64,000 bases of DNA from UBA6623 sp965248235 (GTDB lineage: Bacteria > Acidobacteriota > Terriglobia > Bryobacterales > UBA6623): positions 1,054,001 through 1,118,000 of the forward strand of contig CBDFIU010000005.1 in assembly GCA_965248235.1 (NCBI GenBank), read 5' to 3'. Within the stretch, counting starts at the first letter, position 1. Each line of letters begins with the position of its first letter. The notes under the pieces were generated by a model. It was not told the DNA's origin, did no database searches, and saw nothing but the letters and a program-made list of their open reading frames with translations. The translations under genes and the position numbers were made by a program. Of the stretch, positions 1 to 9,621 are shown piece after piece.

Positions 1-140
1 CACTATACAACTTTTGGCTGGGTGAGGAGTCCGTATGGGTAGCACCTTCCCGGTCTGTGCCTGGGGTGCTGTTTGGCTGATCCGGGGCCGTCGCCCGCGG
101 CTCGGATTGTCAGGTTGGGTTTGACGGGGCACGTTCCTGT

Positions 141-240
141 CGCCCTGTTAGGGCTCGCCGGGTGGGGATTCTACCCAGGGTTCCGCCGTTCCGGCTCCAC
201 CCTGGGCTATACTCCTGCCGCCGCTTCGCGGCTCTAGGAG
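141..240 (+). repeat. dispersed intergenic repeat R1, copy 1
   Basis: About 100 bases shared with at least five other places in the window (19530, 19868, 41724, 45735, and 57931 inverted). The unit opens with a short G+C-rich hairpin (gccctgttagggc), runs through 'acccagggttccgccg' and 'caccctgggctat', and ends in the palindromic core 'gccgccgcttcgcggct'. It lies outside genes and carries no convincing reading frame of its own. The first 324 bases of the window hold no other feature I can support. Confidence 0.75.
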
Positions 241-324
241 TTGCGATTTCGTCGGGTGCTCAAGGACTGTACGGTTCCAACGAGGATTCGCGGGGGCGCC
301 TCTTCAGCGCTACCATGGAGTGGC

Positions 325-2685
325 ATGTCCACCCCTCGTGCCATACCGTCGCGGGCCACCGCCGCCGCGCTGTCGGCGTTGCTGATTTCCTGCGGCGCGG
401 CGGTGGCTCCGTCGCTGGCGGGTCAGGCCGCGTCGAGCGATTCGGTTGTCTCTGTTCTTCCGGGCGCGGAGGCCTTTTCCGGGTCATTGGTCGCGCGCCT
501 CGATCGAGCTTGGCGGGAGCGTTCGTCGGGGTACGAGCCGCGAACCCGGCACCTCAACCCCGACGGCTCGCCGAAATACGTCAACCGGCTGTTCCTCGAA
601 GTGAGCCCCTACCTGCTGCAGCATGCGCACAATCCGATGAATTGGCGTCCCTGGGGGGATGAGGCTTTCGAGGAGGCTCGTCGGCTGGGGCGGCCGGTGC
701 TGCTCAGCGTGGGTTACTCGACTTGCCATTGGTGCCATGTGATGGAGGAGGAATCGTTCGATGACGAGGAAATCGCGCGGTTCATCAACGAGAACTATGT
801 TCCCGTCAAGGTCGATCGCGAAGAGCGTCCCGATGTCGACGCGATTTATATGAGTGCCGTGCAGGCTCTCAGGGGAAGGGGCGGCTGGCCGATGACGGTG
901 TGGTTGACGCCCGATCGAAAACCCTTCTATGCGCGAACCTACATTCCGGCGCGCGACGGTGATCGGGGCGCCCCAATGGGGTTTCTTACTCTGCTCGGAA
1001 AATTGCGCGAGGCCTACGACAAAGAGCCGGCGCGGATCGATGCGCGGGCGAAGCAGATCACAGCCGCGGTGGAACGATCATTGGAACCCCAGGGAGGTGA
1101 TACCGTCCCCGGCTCCGATGCTCTTGAGCGATTGACGAGCCATTTCCGAGAACGTTTTGACGATGTTCACGGCGGACGAAAGGGCGCTCCGAAATTTCCG
1201 AGCAGTCTGCCGATCCGCGCGCTTTTGCGCCATCACCGCCGGACCGGCGACCAGCGTGCCTTGGCGATGGCCGAGCTGACGCTTGAAAAAATGGTGGCCG
1301 GCGGTATGTATGACCAAGTCGGCGGCGGATTCCACCGCTATTCGACCGACGCGCGTTGGCTGGTGCCGCATTTCGAAAAGATGCTCTATGACAACGCCCT
1401 TCTCGTCACGGCGTATCTGGAAGGCTTGCAAGCGACCGGCCGGGAGGAGTTTGCCGAGACAGTGCGCGACGTCTTGCGCTATGTTGAGCGCGAGATGACG
1501 TCGCCTGATGGGGCGTTCTATTCCGCCACGGACGCGGACAGTCTCAACCCCGAGGGGCATCGGGAAGAGGGTTGGTTTTTCACGTGGACGCCTGGGGAGA
1601 TCCGCGAAGTCTTGGGAGACGATGCGGCGGAGACGGTCCTGGCTTACTACGCCGTCACGGAGAAAGGGAACTTCGAGGGGCGCAATATCCTGCACCGGCC
1701 GCAAAGAGACGGCGATGTCGCCAAGCGGCTCGGCATGCGGCCGGCCAAGCTGCGATCGAGGATCGAGGCCGCGCGCGAGAAACTCTATCGTGCTCGCGCC
1801 CCGAGACCGCCGCCGTTACGGGACGAAAAGATCTTGACGTCCTGGAATGGTTTGATGATTTCCGCGCATGCTCGGGCAGCGCTGGTGCTGGCCGACGAGC
1901 GTTATGCCCGACGCGCCGAGCGGGCCGCCGATTTCCTTTGGAAGAACTTGCGCCGCGACGGGCGTTTGCTGCGCAGCTATCGAGCGGGTCGGGCGGGCCG
2001 CAATGCTTATCTCGATGATTACGCTTTTTTCATCGCCGCGCTGCTTGACCTGTATGAAGTGACGGGACGTCCCGAACGGCTCGATCAGGCGCTCTCGCTC
2101 GAAGCCGATCTCGAGACGCACTATGAAGATTCCACCGGCGGCGGCTTTTTCATGACGAGCAACGACCACGAACGCCTGCTTGCCCGCGAGAAGCCCGGCT
2201 ACGACGGGGCCGAGCCGGCCGGGAACTCGGTGGCGGCGATGAACCTGGTGCGGCTGCAAGAGCTGACCGGCGACGACCGCTATCGCCGCAAAGCCGAAAG
2301 CACGTTCCGCGCCTTTTCGAAGACCATCGAGCGATCGCCGGCGGCGCTTTCCGAGATGCTGCTGGCGCTTGATTTCCATCTCGACCGCGTGAAACAGATC
2401 TTGATTGTTGCCCGCGACTCGCGAGCCCAAGCCGAGCCTTTCCTGATCGAGCTTCGACGAAACTTCGTGCCGAATCGCATCCTTGGCATTGTGACGGAAG
2501 ACGAGCTGCCCAGGCATGTCGACAACGTGCCTCTCCTCAAGGACAAGCGGGCCATACGGGGTAAGACCACCGCCTATGTGTGCGAACAACAAGTTTGCGA
2601 ACTGCCGACGTCGAACCCCGCGGTGTTCGCGGCGCAGATCACCAAAGTGGAACCGCTACCGCGAACCGTAACATCAGAGCCCTGA
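325..2685 (+). CDS. DUF255 thioredoxin-domain protein (YyaL/SPATA20 family), probable lipoprotein
   Basis: The N-terminal half is a DUF255 thioredoxin-like domain with the family signature HAHNPMNW followed by a CHWC redox-type motif (YSTCHWCHVMEEESF). The C-terminal half is an (alpha/alpha)6-barrel-like region resembling N-acylglucosamine 2-epimerases, as in bacterial YyaL and eukaryotic SPATA20. The family's biochemical role is not firmly established. I chose the ATG at 325 over an in-frame TTG at 241 because GGAG lies just upstream and the protein then starts with a hydrophobic segment ending in LISC, a plausible lipobox. That predicts export and lipid anchoring, although many family members are cytoplasmic. 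At about 787 residues it is full length. Its stop codon lies inside a copy of repeat R2. Confidence 0.85.
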   Translation: MSTPRAIPSRATAAALSALLISCGAAVAPSLAGQAASSDSVVSVLPGAEAFSGSLVARLDRAWRERSSGYEPRTRHLNPDGSPKYVNRLFLEVSPYLLQHAHNPMNWRPWGDEAFEEARRLGRPVLLSVGYSTCHWCHVMEEESFDDEEIARFINENYVPVKVDREERPDVDAIYMSAVQALRGRGGWPMTVWLTPDRKPFYARTYIPARDGDRGAPMGFLTLLGKLREAYDKEPARIDARAKQITAAVERSLEPQGGDTVPGSDALERLTSHFRERFDDVHGGRKGAPKFPSSLPIRALLRHHRRTGDQRALAMAELTLEKMVAGGMYDQVGGGFHRYSTDARWLVPHFEKMLYDNALLVTAYLEGLQATGREEFAETVRDVLRYVEREMTSPDGAFYSATDADSLNPEGHREEGWFFTWTPGEIREVLGDDAAETVLAYYAVTEKGNFEGRNILHRPQRDGDVAKRLGMRPAKLRSRIEAAREKLYRARAPRPPPLRDEKILTSWNGLMISAHARAALVLADERYARRAERAADFLWKNLRRDGRLLRSYRAGRAGRNAYLDDYAFFIAALLDLYEVTGRPERLDQALSLEADLETHYEDSTGGGFFMTSNDHERLLAREKPGYDGAEPAGNSVAAMNLVRLQELTGDDRYRRKAESTFRAFSKTIERSPAALSEMLLALDFHLDRVKQILIVARDSRAQAEPFLIELRRNFVPNRILGIVTEDELPRHVDNVPLLKDKRAIRGKTTAYVCEQQVCELPTSNPAVFAAQITKVEPLPRTVTSEP

Positions 2686-2699
2686 GCGCAAGCGACGGG
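2677..2699 (+). repeat. dispersed short repeat R2, copy 1
   Basis: The 20-base core gccctgagcgcaagcgacgg recurs inverted at 17879-17903 and, with one or two changes, at 54979-55000. A weaker inverted partial copy is at about 2807-2826. Here it overlaps the last codons and stop of the DUF255 gene. Confidence 0.6.
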
Positions 2700-2894
2700 T
2701 TAAGGACGTGTATCCGCCTCACGCGGCGGAACCGCGTCTCCCCGAATCGGTGCGTATTTCGGCATTGTCTTCGGACTACTCGAAACGTTTGCGCGCTTGG
2801 CCCTTCGTTTGCGCTCGGGGCTCTGAAGTTGCGTCACGAAATGCGGTGCACCGATACTTGACCAACCCCCGCCGGCGGGTTAGGATTCTCGATA

Positions 2895-3869
2895 GTGATC
2901 GCTTGTCGATTCTTCGTTGTGGCGGCCTTGGGGACCCTTCCTCTTGTCGCCGCCGAGCCGGAGCTGGCGTTGCGCGGGCTGGTCGAGCCGCCGCGGCGGG
3001 CCGGTGTGGCGCTCTACGGAGCCGTTACGCCATTCCACCGACGGACTTTCAGTGACAACAAAGGCCGCTTTGAGTTCAAGAAAGTCCCCGCGGGCAGCTA
3101 CACGGTGGCTGTCTTCCACCCTCGTTTGGGGGAGTCGCGAACCACGGTCGAGGTGACGCCCGGCTTCGCTGACGAACGAGGCGTCGTGGAGGTGACAGTG
3201 CAGCTTGCACCCACCGAGGCGTCCGGCGAGCGAGCGCTGGTGAATCGCACGACGGTCGAAGCGCGTGACCTCAGTGTCTTGCCGAAAGCGGTTTCCTTGT
3301 TACGAAAAGCCCAGCGCAAACTCGGCAAGGGCCGAGTCGACGCCGCCATCCTCGATCTCGAGCGAGCGGTGGAAATCTCCGAGGGTTTCGTCGAGGCTTG
3401 GAATTTGGTGGGGACGATTTTTTACCAACAAGCCGCGTACCCGCGCGCCGAAGAAGCGTTCCGAAAAGCTCTCGCCTTGGATGAAGACGGCTTTGAGCCG
3501 ATTGTCAATCTCGGCGGTACGTTGCTGTCGATGAAGCGGCCGGCCGATGCCCTTCCCTACAACACCCGAGCTGTGTCGACGAGGCCGGAAAGCGCGCTTG
3601 CCAACTCGCAGATGGGTATCAATTATTTTCTACTGGAACACGATACCGAGGCGTTGCGGTATCTCGATAAGGCGAAGCGCATTGACCCTTCGCACTTTTC
3701 TCATCCGCAACTGATTCTGGCGCAGATACATGCCCGTCACGGGCGACGCGAAGCGGTGCTGCGGGAACTCGAGGACTTCCTCGATCGTCACCCCGACTCG
3801 CCATTGCGAGCGGCGGTCCAAGCGGGTATCAAGCGTCATTCCGGCTCGTCACCGCCCGCCGCGCGGTGA
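2895..3869 (+). CDS. secreted TPR-repeat protein with an N-terminal carboxypeptidase-regulatory-like domain
   Basis: Starts at a GTG and opens with a signal peptide (FFVVAALGTLPLVAA). Residues of about 25-105 resemble a carboxypeptidase regulatory-like (CarboxypepD_reg/SdrD-B type) beta-sandwich, with the typical 'KGRFEFKKVPAGSYTV' strand pair. From about residue 135 to the end there are four to five TPR units (for example 'AWNLVGTIFYQQAAYPRAEEAF'-like repeats). Proteins of this build are common in Acidobacteriota and are expected in the periplasm as scaffolds. No enzymatic motif is visible and the partner is unknown. The next gene starts about 100 bases downstream on the same strand. Confidence 0.75.
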   Translation: MIACRFFVVAALGTLPLVAAEPELALRGLVEPPRRAGVALYGAVTPFHRRTFSDNKGRFEFKKVPAGSYTVAVFHPRLGESRTTVEVTPGFADERGVVEVTVQLAPTEASGERALVNRTTVEARDLSVLPKAVSLLRKAQRKLGKGRVDAAILDLERAVEISEGFVEAWNLVGTIFYQQAAYPRAEEAFRKALALDEDGFEPIVNLGGTLLSMKRPADALPYNTRAVSTRPESALANSQMGINYFLLEHDTEALRYLDKAKRIDPSHFSHPQLILAQIHARHGRREAVLRELEDFLDRHPDSPLRAAVQAGIKRHSGSSPPAAR

Positions 3870-3965
3870 AGAACGGGGAAAGCCCTCCGGGGAGAAATCC
3901 GCCCCGTTCCCGTCCCGCACAAATTTTCCAAACATTTCGGGCCAAGATGTTTTATTCTGGAGGGA

Positions 3966-5825
3966 TTGGATCAAGCGGTGCAACGTACCCAAAAAGAGGA
4001 CGGTTCCACTCCGCGGCCTCGCGGTGTGCCGCGGCCGGCCGATCAACGCACGATGTTGACCGCCATGGTGCGCGTGCTTTCCGAACGCGACCAGGCCGAA
4101 GAGGCTTTGCGTCTAAGCCGTGAACGCTTTGACTTAGCCGCGAGCACGACCGAAGACGGCTTGTTTGACTGGGACCTCAACGCCAACCGGCTTGATTACT
4201 CGCCTCGTTGGAAGGCGATGTTGGGCCTCTCCCAGGGAGATATCGGCGACACGCCCGATGAGTGGTTCGCTCGCGTCTATGCGGATGACCGGCCGCTTCT
4301 ACGTAAGACCATTGCCGACCATCTCGAAGGCCAAACGGCTCGTTTCGAAAGCGAACATCGCATCCTGCACGGTGACGGTTCTTATCGTTTCGTTCGCTGT
4401 CGTGGTATCGCGATTCGAGACGGCGACGGGCAACCGACGTACGTTGTCGGCTCGCAAACCGACGTCACCTCGCAGCGTCAAGTTCAGCGTGAGTTGCGTA
4501 ACGCGGCGGTGAAAGACCCGCTGACCGGGTTGGCGAATCGGGCCTACTTTCTGCGGCGACTCGAACGGGCTTGCCGGCGCGCGCAGACCCGGCGCAGTGA
4601 AGTCTTCGCGGTGGAAGTGCTTGATCTGGACCGTTTCAAAGTGGTGAACGACAGCCTGGGGCATCCCGGGGGCGACGAGTTGTTGATTCAGGTAGCAGCG
4701 GCAGTGAAAACGTGCCTGCGCCCGAGCGACCTGATCGGCCGGCTGGGGGGCGATGAGTTTGCCGTTTTGCTCGAAGGATTGACCGGCGAGACGCAAGCGA
4801 TTCGCGTGGCGGAGCGGATGCAAAGCAAACTCTCGCGGCCGTTCCAGGTCGGGGGCCAGGATGTCTTCACGGCGGCCGGCATCGGGATTGCTATGGCCCA
4901 TGGTCCGCGCACCAAACCCGCCGATCTATTGCGTGCCGCCGAAGTGGCGATGCATCGCGCCAAGGTTTTGGGGAAGGGCCGGTACGAGCTGTTTGATCAG
5001 GCGACGGACCGCTGGGACGACGAGTTTGTCCACATCGAAACGGATCTTCACCGAGCTTGCGAACAGAACGAGTTCGTGATCCATTATCAGCCGATCGCCG
5101 AGGCGGCCGGCGGCAGCATTAACGGCTGTGAATCTCTTTTGCGCTGGGAGCATCCGGAGAAAGGGTTGCTGTTCCCGGGCCAATTTATGCCGGTGGCCGA
5201 GGAGACTGGGCTGATCACCGAAATTACCGACTGGCTTCTGCGAACGGCTTGCTCGTCGGCGATCTCTTGGCAACGCGAGGGTTTGGGCGCGATTCGTGTC
5301 AGCGTCAACATTTCGGGGCGTCAATTTCACGAGAACAATCTGTATGAAGCTGTTTCGAAAGCTTTGGAAGAGACGGGGCTGGCTCCGGAATTGTTGCAGT
5401 TGGAGTTGACCGAAACGTCGATGATTGACAATGCCGAGGCGGTGGTCGAGCCGCTGGTCGGGATTGCGAATCTCGGGGTTCGCATTTCTCTCGACGATTT
5501 CGGGACCGGGTATTCCTCGTTGATGCACTTACGCAGTTTTCCGATCCACGCCTTGAAGATTGATGAGTGTTTCGTACGCTGCATCACGAACGACCCTGAC
5601 GATGCCGCGATCACCGCGGGGCTGATATCGCTCGCGCACGGCCTTCGATTGAAGGTCGTGGCCGAAGGGGTGGAAACGCCGGAGCAATTCCAGTTTCTCA
5701 AAGAACATGATTGCGATGAGATCCAGGGGCACATTATCAGCCCGGCGCTCGACCGCGACGCCTTCGCGGAGATCTTGCGACATGGCTGGTTGCCCGAGCG
5801 CGACGCGGGCGATGGGAGCGTATAA
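3966..5825 (+). CDS. PAS-GGDEF-EAL c-di-GMP turnover protein
   Basis: Cytoplasmic three-domain regulator with no membrane segments: PAS at about residues 50-170, diguanylate cyclase GGDEF at about 175-345, EAL phosphodiesterase at about 355-605. The GGDEF motif (261-265) is intact, and an RPSD inhibitory I-site sits five residues before it, so c-di-GMP synthesis with product inhibition is plausible. In the EAL domain the signature reads ESLLRW (389-394), but E389, N448, E480, the DDFGTGYSSL pair D510/D511, K531 and E567 are present, so hydrolysis is not ruled out. The start is uncertain: TTG 3966 is almost on top of GGAGGG at 3959, GTG 3978 is in frame, and ATG 4053 is the first ATG. The stop is two bases before rmuC, suggesting co-transcription. 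Confidence 0.88.
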   Translation: MDQAVQRTQKEDGSTPRPRGVPRPADQRTMLTAMVRVLSERDQAEEALRLSRERFDLAASTTEDGLFDWDLNANRLDYSPRWKAMLGLSQGDIGDTPDEWFARVYADDRPLLRKTIADHLEGQTARFESEHRILHGDGSYRFVRCRGIAIRDGDGQPTYVVGSQTDVTSQRQVQRELRNAAVKDPLTGLANRAYFLRRLERACRRAQTRRSEVFAVEVLDLDRFKVVNDSLGHPGGDELLIQVAAAVKTCLRPSDLIGRLGGDEFAVLLEGLTGETQAIRVAERMQSKLSRPFQVGGQDVFTAAGIGIAMAHGPRTKPADLLRAAEVAMHRAKVLGKGRYELFDQATDRWDDEFVHIETDLHRACEQNEFVIHYQPIAEAAGGSINGCESLLRWEHPEKGLLFPGQFMPVAEETGLITEITDWLLRTACSSAISWQREGLGAIRVSVNISGRQFHENNLYEAVSKALEETGLAPELLQLELTETSMIDNAEAVVEPLVGIANLGVRISLDDFGTGYSSLMHLRSFPIHALKIDECFVRCITNDPDDAAITAGLISLAHGLRLKVVAEGVETPEQFQFLKEHDCDEIQGHIISPALDRDAFAEILRHGWLPERDAGDGSV

Positions 5826-5827
5826 CC

Positions 5828-7267
5828 ATGGCCGAAACCTCACTGTGGCTCGTCGGGGCTCTGTTGGTGGTCGGGACAACGGTTCTCGTGGCGATGTGGC
5901 GTTCTTCGAAGGGCCGAGACAATCGCTTTGAACAGGTTTTCTCGCGGATGGAAGCGCGGCTTGATGAGCAAGGCCGCCGCGCCGAAACGCTGGCGACGGG
6001 TTTGGACGAACGCGGCGGGCGCACCGAAGACATCGTCCGCGCCTTGGACCGCGAGCTGCGTCAGGGCCAAGCGGCCGCCGGCGAGGCGCTGATTGCCCGT
6101 CTCGGGGAAGCCGGCCGGCAACAACAAAAGTCCATTCACGAGCTTGAGCAAAGCCAGCTGCGACGCATCGAGGAATTGAAGGAGCAGATCGAGCGCCGGC
6201 ACATGGAAACGTACAAGAGCTTGAACCAGACGTTGCAGGCCGGAGTCGATCGCGTGCAACAGCAGATGACGCAGGCCGTCACCCACAACAGCGACGAACT
6301 CGGCAAGCGCATGGATAAGCTCACCGCCTCGACCGACAAGCGCTTGCTCGATATCGGCGGGCAGGTTGATGAGCGCCTCTCGGAAGGTTTTGAAAAGACC
6401 GTGGCGACGTTTGCCGACGTTCAAAAACGCCTGGAGTTGATTGACGACGCGCAGAAGAAGATTACCGAGCTGTCGGGCAATGTCGTTAGCTTGCAAGAAG
6501 TGCTGGCCGACCGCACTTCGCGTGGGACCTTCGGAGAAGTGCAACTGCACGCGTTGGTGAAGAATGTTCTGCCCGAGTCGAGCTACGGCATGCAGTACAC
6601 CCTTTCGAACGGACGCTGCGTCGACTGCATGATGTTTCTGCCGGAACCGACCGGAAGCGTCGCGATCGATTCGAAATTTCCGCTGGAGAACTTTCGGCGC
6701 AAGACCGACCCGGCGCTCAGCAAGAGCGACCGCGAGGCGGCGGGGAAAGAGTTCGCCCGCAATGTCCTCACTCATATCCAGGACGTCGCGAAAAAGTACA
6801 TTATTGACGGTGAGACGGCCGATTTCGCGGTGTTGTTCATTCCCGCCGAGGCGGTCTTCGCCGAGATCCACGGGCGGCACCCCGACTTGGTCGAGAAAGC
6901 CCATCGCTTGGGGGTCATGCCGGCCTCGCCGACGACGTTGTTCGCCATCTTGACGACGGCGGCGGCCGTGCTCAAGGACGCCGCGACGCGCGAGCAGGTC
7001 CACATCATTCAAGAGCACTTGAGCAGATTGGGTGTGGACTTCAACCGCTTCCAAACGCGCATGGACAATCTCGCGCAGCACATCGATCAGGCCCACCGCG
7101 ACGTTGAACTGGTTAACACCTCGGCCCGCAAAATTACCAGCCGCTTTTCAAAAATCGAACGACTCGATCTGGGGGCCGGTGACGGGCCGATTCCGGTGGA
7201 GGCGCCGGGTCTGGCAGAAGCACCGGTGCCGGTGGAAGCGCCGAAACGCAAAGGTGCGGCGGGGTAG
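5828..7267 (+). CDS. rmuC: DNA recombination protein RmuC
   Basis: One N-terminal membrane segment (LWLVGALLVVGTTVLVAMW) is followed by a long heptad-rich coiled coil to about residue 180. The RmuC nuclease-like domain follows, with the family blocks GTFGEVQLHALV, 'IDSKFPLENF' and 'EAVFAEIH'. RmuC proteins limit inversions at short inverted repeats and are membrane-anchored; the PD-(D/E)XK-like fold is known from the family. Length (479) is usual. The last 25 residues are low-complexity (repeated PVEAP). It follows the c-di-GMP gene by two bases, which suggests an operon without an obvious functional link. Confidence 0.9.
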   Translation: MAETSLWLVGALLVVGTTVLVAMWRSSKGRDNRFEQVFSRMEARLDEQGRRAETLATGLDERGGRTEDIVRALDRELRQGQAAAGEALIARLGEAGRQQQKSIHELEQSQLRRIEELKEQIERRHMETYKSLNQTLQAGVDRVQQQMTQAVTHNSDELGKRMDKLTASTDKRLLDIGGQVDERLSEGFEKTVATFADVQKRLELIDDAQKKITELSGNVVSLQEVLADRTSRGTFGEVQLHALVKNVLPESSYGMQYTLSNGRCVDCMMFLPEPTGSVAIDSKFPLENFRRKTDPALSKSDREAAGKEFARNVLTHIQDVAKKYIIDGETADFAVLFIPAEAVFAEIHGRHPDLVEKAHRLGVMPASPTTLFAILTTAAAVLKDAATREQVHIIQEHLSRLGVDFNRFQTRMDNLAQHIDQAHRDVELVNTSARKITSRFSKIERLDLGAGDGPIPVEAPGLAEAPVPVEAPKRKGAAG

Positions 7268-7411
7268 TGCTACGGCGCGGACTTCCCGGTTAGCCTAAGC
7301 AAGAAAATTTGCGCGATCCAAGCATAGTGGGAGAGACTGGAGATTGACCTGTCCCCGGCGCGGCAAAGCTTAGTGTTCGAGGCGGATTCACCCGACCAGG
7401 AGACCCATCCC

Positions 7412-8489
7412 ATGAAAACTCGTCGTGGATTTCTAAAACTTGGCGCCGCGGCGGTCCCGACGATCCTCGGGGCGGCCGACAAGTCCGACCACAAGCGTCC
7501 GATCTTGGGTTCGGGCGACCACGCCTATGAGGCGATTCACGATTGGTGCCGAGTTCCCGCGCACATCAAGCTCGGCAACACGCACGGCATCGTGGAGGAC
7601 TCCCAGGGTCGCATCTACCTGTGCCATACGGTTCACGCCGACAGCTCAAGCGACCACACTATGTTGGTCTTCGATGAAGACGGAAATTCATCAAGAGCTG
7701 GGGCGGGGAATTTCGCGGCGGAGCGCACGGACTGCACCTGCGGAAGGAAGGCGGCGAGGAGTTTCTCTACCTTACTGATACAGGGAAGGGACGGCGCAAG
7801 GGAATTCATCCCGATTACACGAAAGTCGTCAAGACGACACTGGAGGGGGAAGAAGTCTTTCGCATCGGCTATCCGAAGCAGAGCCCTTACTACGAGGTGG
7901 ACGGCGAGGGTCGGCTGGCGAGGGTCGGCCGGCGACGAAGTACAGCCCGACGAATATCGCGATCGCCGCCAACGGAGATATCTATGTGGGCGACGGATAC
8001 GGCGGCTACCGCATCAGCCAATACGACAAGAAGGGCGGGTTTATTCGCACGTTCGGGGAACATGGGAAAGAGCCGGGGCAGTTGTGGCGTCCGCATGGTC
8101 TGATCGTCGATCGCCGCCGAGGCCGCGAGGAGTTGCTGATCGCCGACCGAACCAACAACCGTTTGCAGTACTTCTCGATGGACGGCAAGTACTTGCGGAT
8201 CGAGAAGGGGGTGGATCGTCCCTGCCATTTCGACGAAAAGAACGGCGTGTTACTGATCCCCGATCTCGGGGCGCGAGTGACCTTGATGGACCGCGATAAT
8301 CGCATGATCGCGCATCTGGGCGCCGACCCCACCGGCGACTACGAGGAGCGGCGCAAGAAATCACGGGAGCAATTTATTCCGGGGAAGTTTATTTGTCCGC
8401 ACGGCGCGTGTTTTGACCACGACGGCAATATTTTTGTCGCCGAGTGGGTGGAGATCGGCCGTGTGACGAAGCTGCGCAAGGTTTCGTAG
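7412..8489 (+). pseudogene. Tat-exported NHL/six-bladed beta-propeller protein, interrupted by two frameshifts
   Basis: The first segment starts at ATG 7412 with a twin-arginine signal (KTRRGFLKLGAAA) and then propeller sequence (HGIVEDSQGRIYLCHT). Near 7684-7687 the homology moves to the next frame (IKSWGGEFRGGAHGLHL ... YYEVDGEGRL). Near 7920-7925 it moves again to the frame running to the stop at 8489 (YSPTNIAIAANGDIYVGDGY, then FGEHGKEPGQLWRPHG). Both shifts are repaired by adding one base. Joined, the three parts give a protein of about 360 residues resembling NHL-repeat or peptidyl-glycine-lyase-like propellers. Because the sequence stays conserved on both sides of each shift, I suspect base-calling errors or very recent decay. 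The ligand is unknown. Confidence 0.75.
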
Positions 8490-8574
8490 GTTTATCGGGG
8501 CCCGTCACGAGTGCGCGCCCCACGAAGCCGAGCGGGTTTGGCTTTGCTTTAGAATAAGATCGACCTTCTCTATT

Positions 8575-8651
8575 CGGGGCGTGGCGCAGCCTGGTAGCGC
8601 GCCTGCTTTGGGAGCAGGAAGCCGGGGGTTCGAATCCCTCCGCCCCGACCA
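8575..8651 (+). tRNA. tRNA-Pro (anticodon UGG)
   Basis: The 77-base cloverleaf is complete. Acceptor arm cggggcg (8575-8581) pairs perfectly with cgccccg (8641-8647). The D-arm contains ggcgcagcctggtagcgc, the anticodon loop ctttggg carries TGG, and the T-loop is ggttcgaatcc. The discriminator is A, and CCA is encoded at 8649-8651. Confidence 0.96.
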
Positions 8652-9308
8652 TTGTTTTCAATAACTTACAAGTCTCGGTGTTGAAACCTGTTGTTTTGTG
8701 AGGCGCTGAACAGCTACAAAATTGACTACAGCGGCTTTCTCACAGCGGGCATTGAGTTCGATATCCCCGTGTAATCGACGACATACGTGCCATGGAAAGG
8801 CGCCTGCACTCCTGCTCTTGGGACAGGTGCGCACGGGAGGGTTTGACCGCGACCTGCCCAGACGGCAGTTGCCCCGCCGTCCTTCCGTCGGGGACCAAGC
8901 AACTGAGTTTTCCGCCGAGCGGACCCTTTCGAAATCAGTGCAGGGCAACTTTCACTCACGCCGGAGGGGAACGCTCTTTTCGAAATTCCGGTTCAGGACG
9001 ATGAACTTGAGCGCAAGCTCTTCAATCTACACGGCTGCGCAATTTTGCCGAACGACAGGTGGGTGTCCAAACCACGCAGCGACAGTCCACGTTTGGTACG
9101 GCGTTTCCGACTCTTACCTGAACGTAGCTCGACGGAGTCTACGCCTGGAATGCTGATATCAGTTTGCTCGCGCGCCGCCCGTTGAAATTCGGCGATGGAA
9201 CGTGTATGCTTGACCGACCGATTGTAGTTGCACGCTTGGAGTTAGCGTGCGGCAACACAGCGCGGTAAGCTTCGAGTGCGGTGGGCTTAACGGCAATCGT
9301 CAAGTCAT
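8652..9308. other. non-coding gap between tRNA-Pro and the urease operon
   Basis: No reading frame here has recognisable protein character; the longest (8722-9156, plus strand) has no start context and an arginine/serine-rich, shadow-like composition. A 6-bp inverted repeat, gcacgc...gcgtgc, lies at 9230-9250, about 60 bases before ureA. It could be an operator or hairpin of the urease leader. A possible -35 element (ttgacc, 9210) precedes it without a good -10. I found no second copy of the tRNA 3' end that would make this an att site. Confidence 0.4.
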
Positions 9309-9611
9309 ATGCGATTCACAGAACGGGAAACCGAGAAACTACTTCTCTTTGCGGCCGCGGAATTGGCCGGGAAACGCAAGGCGCGCGGGCTGAAGCTCAA
9401 TCATCCCGAGGCCGTCGCGCTGATCACCGCCGAAGTACTAGAGGGCATCCGAGATGGCAAGAGCGTAGCGGAGCTAATGTCCAAGGGGGCCGGGATCCTC
9501 GGCAGAGACGACGTCATGGAAGGCGTGCCCGAGATGATCAAGGAGATACAGGTCGAGGGCACCTTCCCCGACGGCACCAAGTTGGTGACCATCCACGATC
9601 CGATTCGTTAA
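9309..9611 (+). CDS. ureA: urease gamma subunit
   Basis: Smallest structural subunit of urease, the nickel enzyme that hydrolyses urea to ammonia and carbamate in the cytoplasm. The 100-residue product matches the family's usual length and has the typical start (MRFTERETEKLLLF), the LNHPEAVALI segment, and the end 'FPDGTKLVTIHDPI'. It is first in a seven-gene cluster ureABCEFGD, all on the plus strand with tiny gaps or overlaps. The ureB ribosome site (aaggaga) begins at its stop codon. Confidence 0.96.
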   Translation: MRFTERETEKLLLFAAAELAGKRKARGLKLNHPEAVALITAEVLEGIRDGKSVAELMSKGAGILGRDDVMEGVPEMIKEIQVEGTFPDGTKLVTIHDPIR

Positions 9612-9621
9612 GGAGAGCGCA

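Noticed and set aside
5840..7096. Long antisense open frame (418 residues) opposite rmuC
   Set aside because: It lies wholly over rmuC, has no ribosome site, and its Arg/Leu/Gln-rich composition fits a mirror of GC-rich coding sequence.
8622..8651. tRNA-Pro as attachment site for the urease block
   Set aside because: I looked for a second copy of the tRNA 3' end near 14400-14700 and elsewhere in the window and found none.
8722..9156. Open frame of 144 residues between tRNA-Pro and ureA
   Set aside because: Composition is Arg/Ser-rich with no recognisable domain and no start context, so I treat the region as non-coding.
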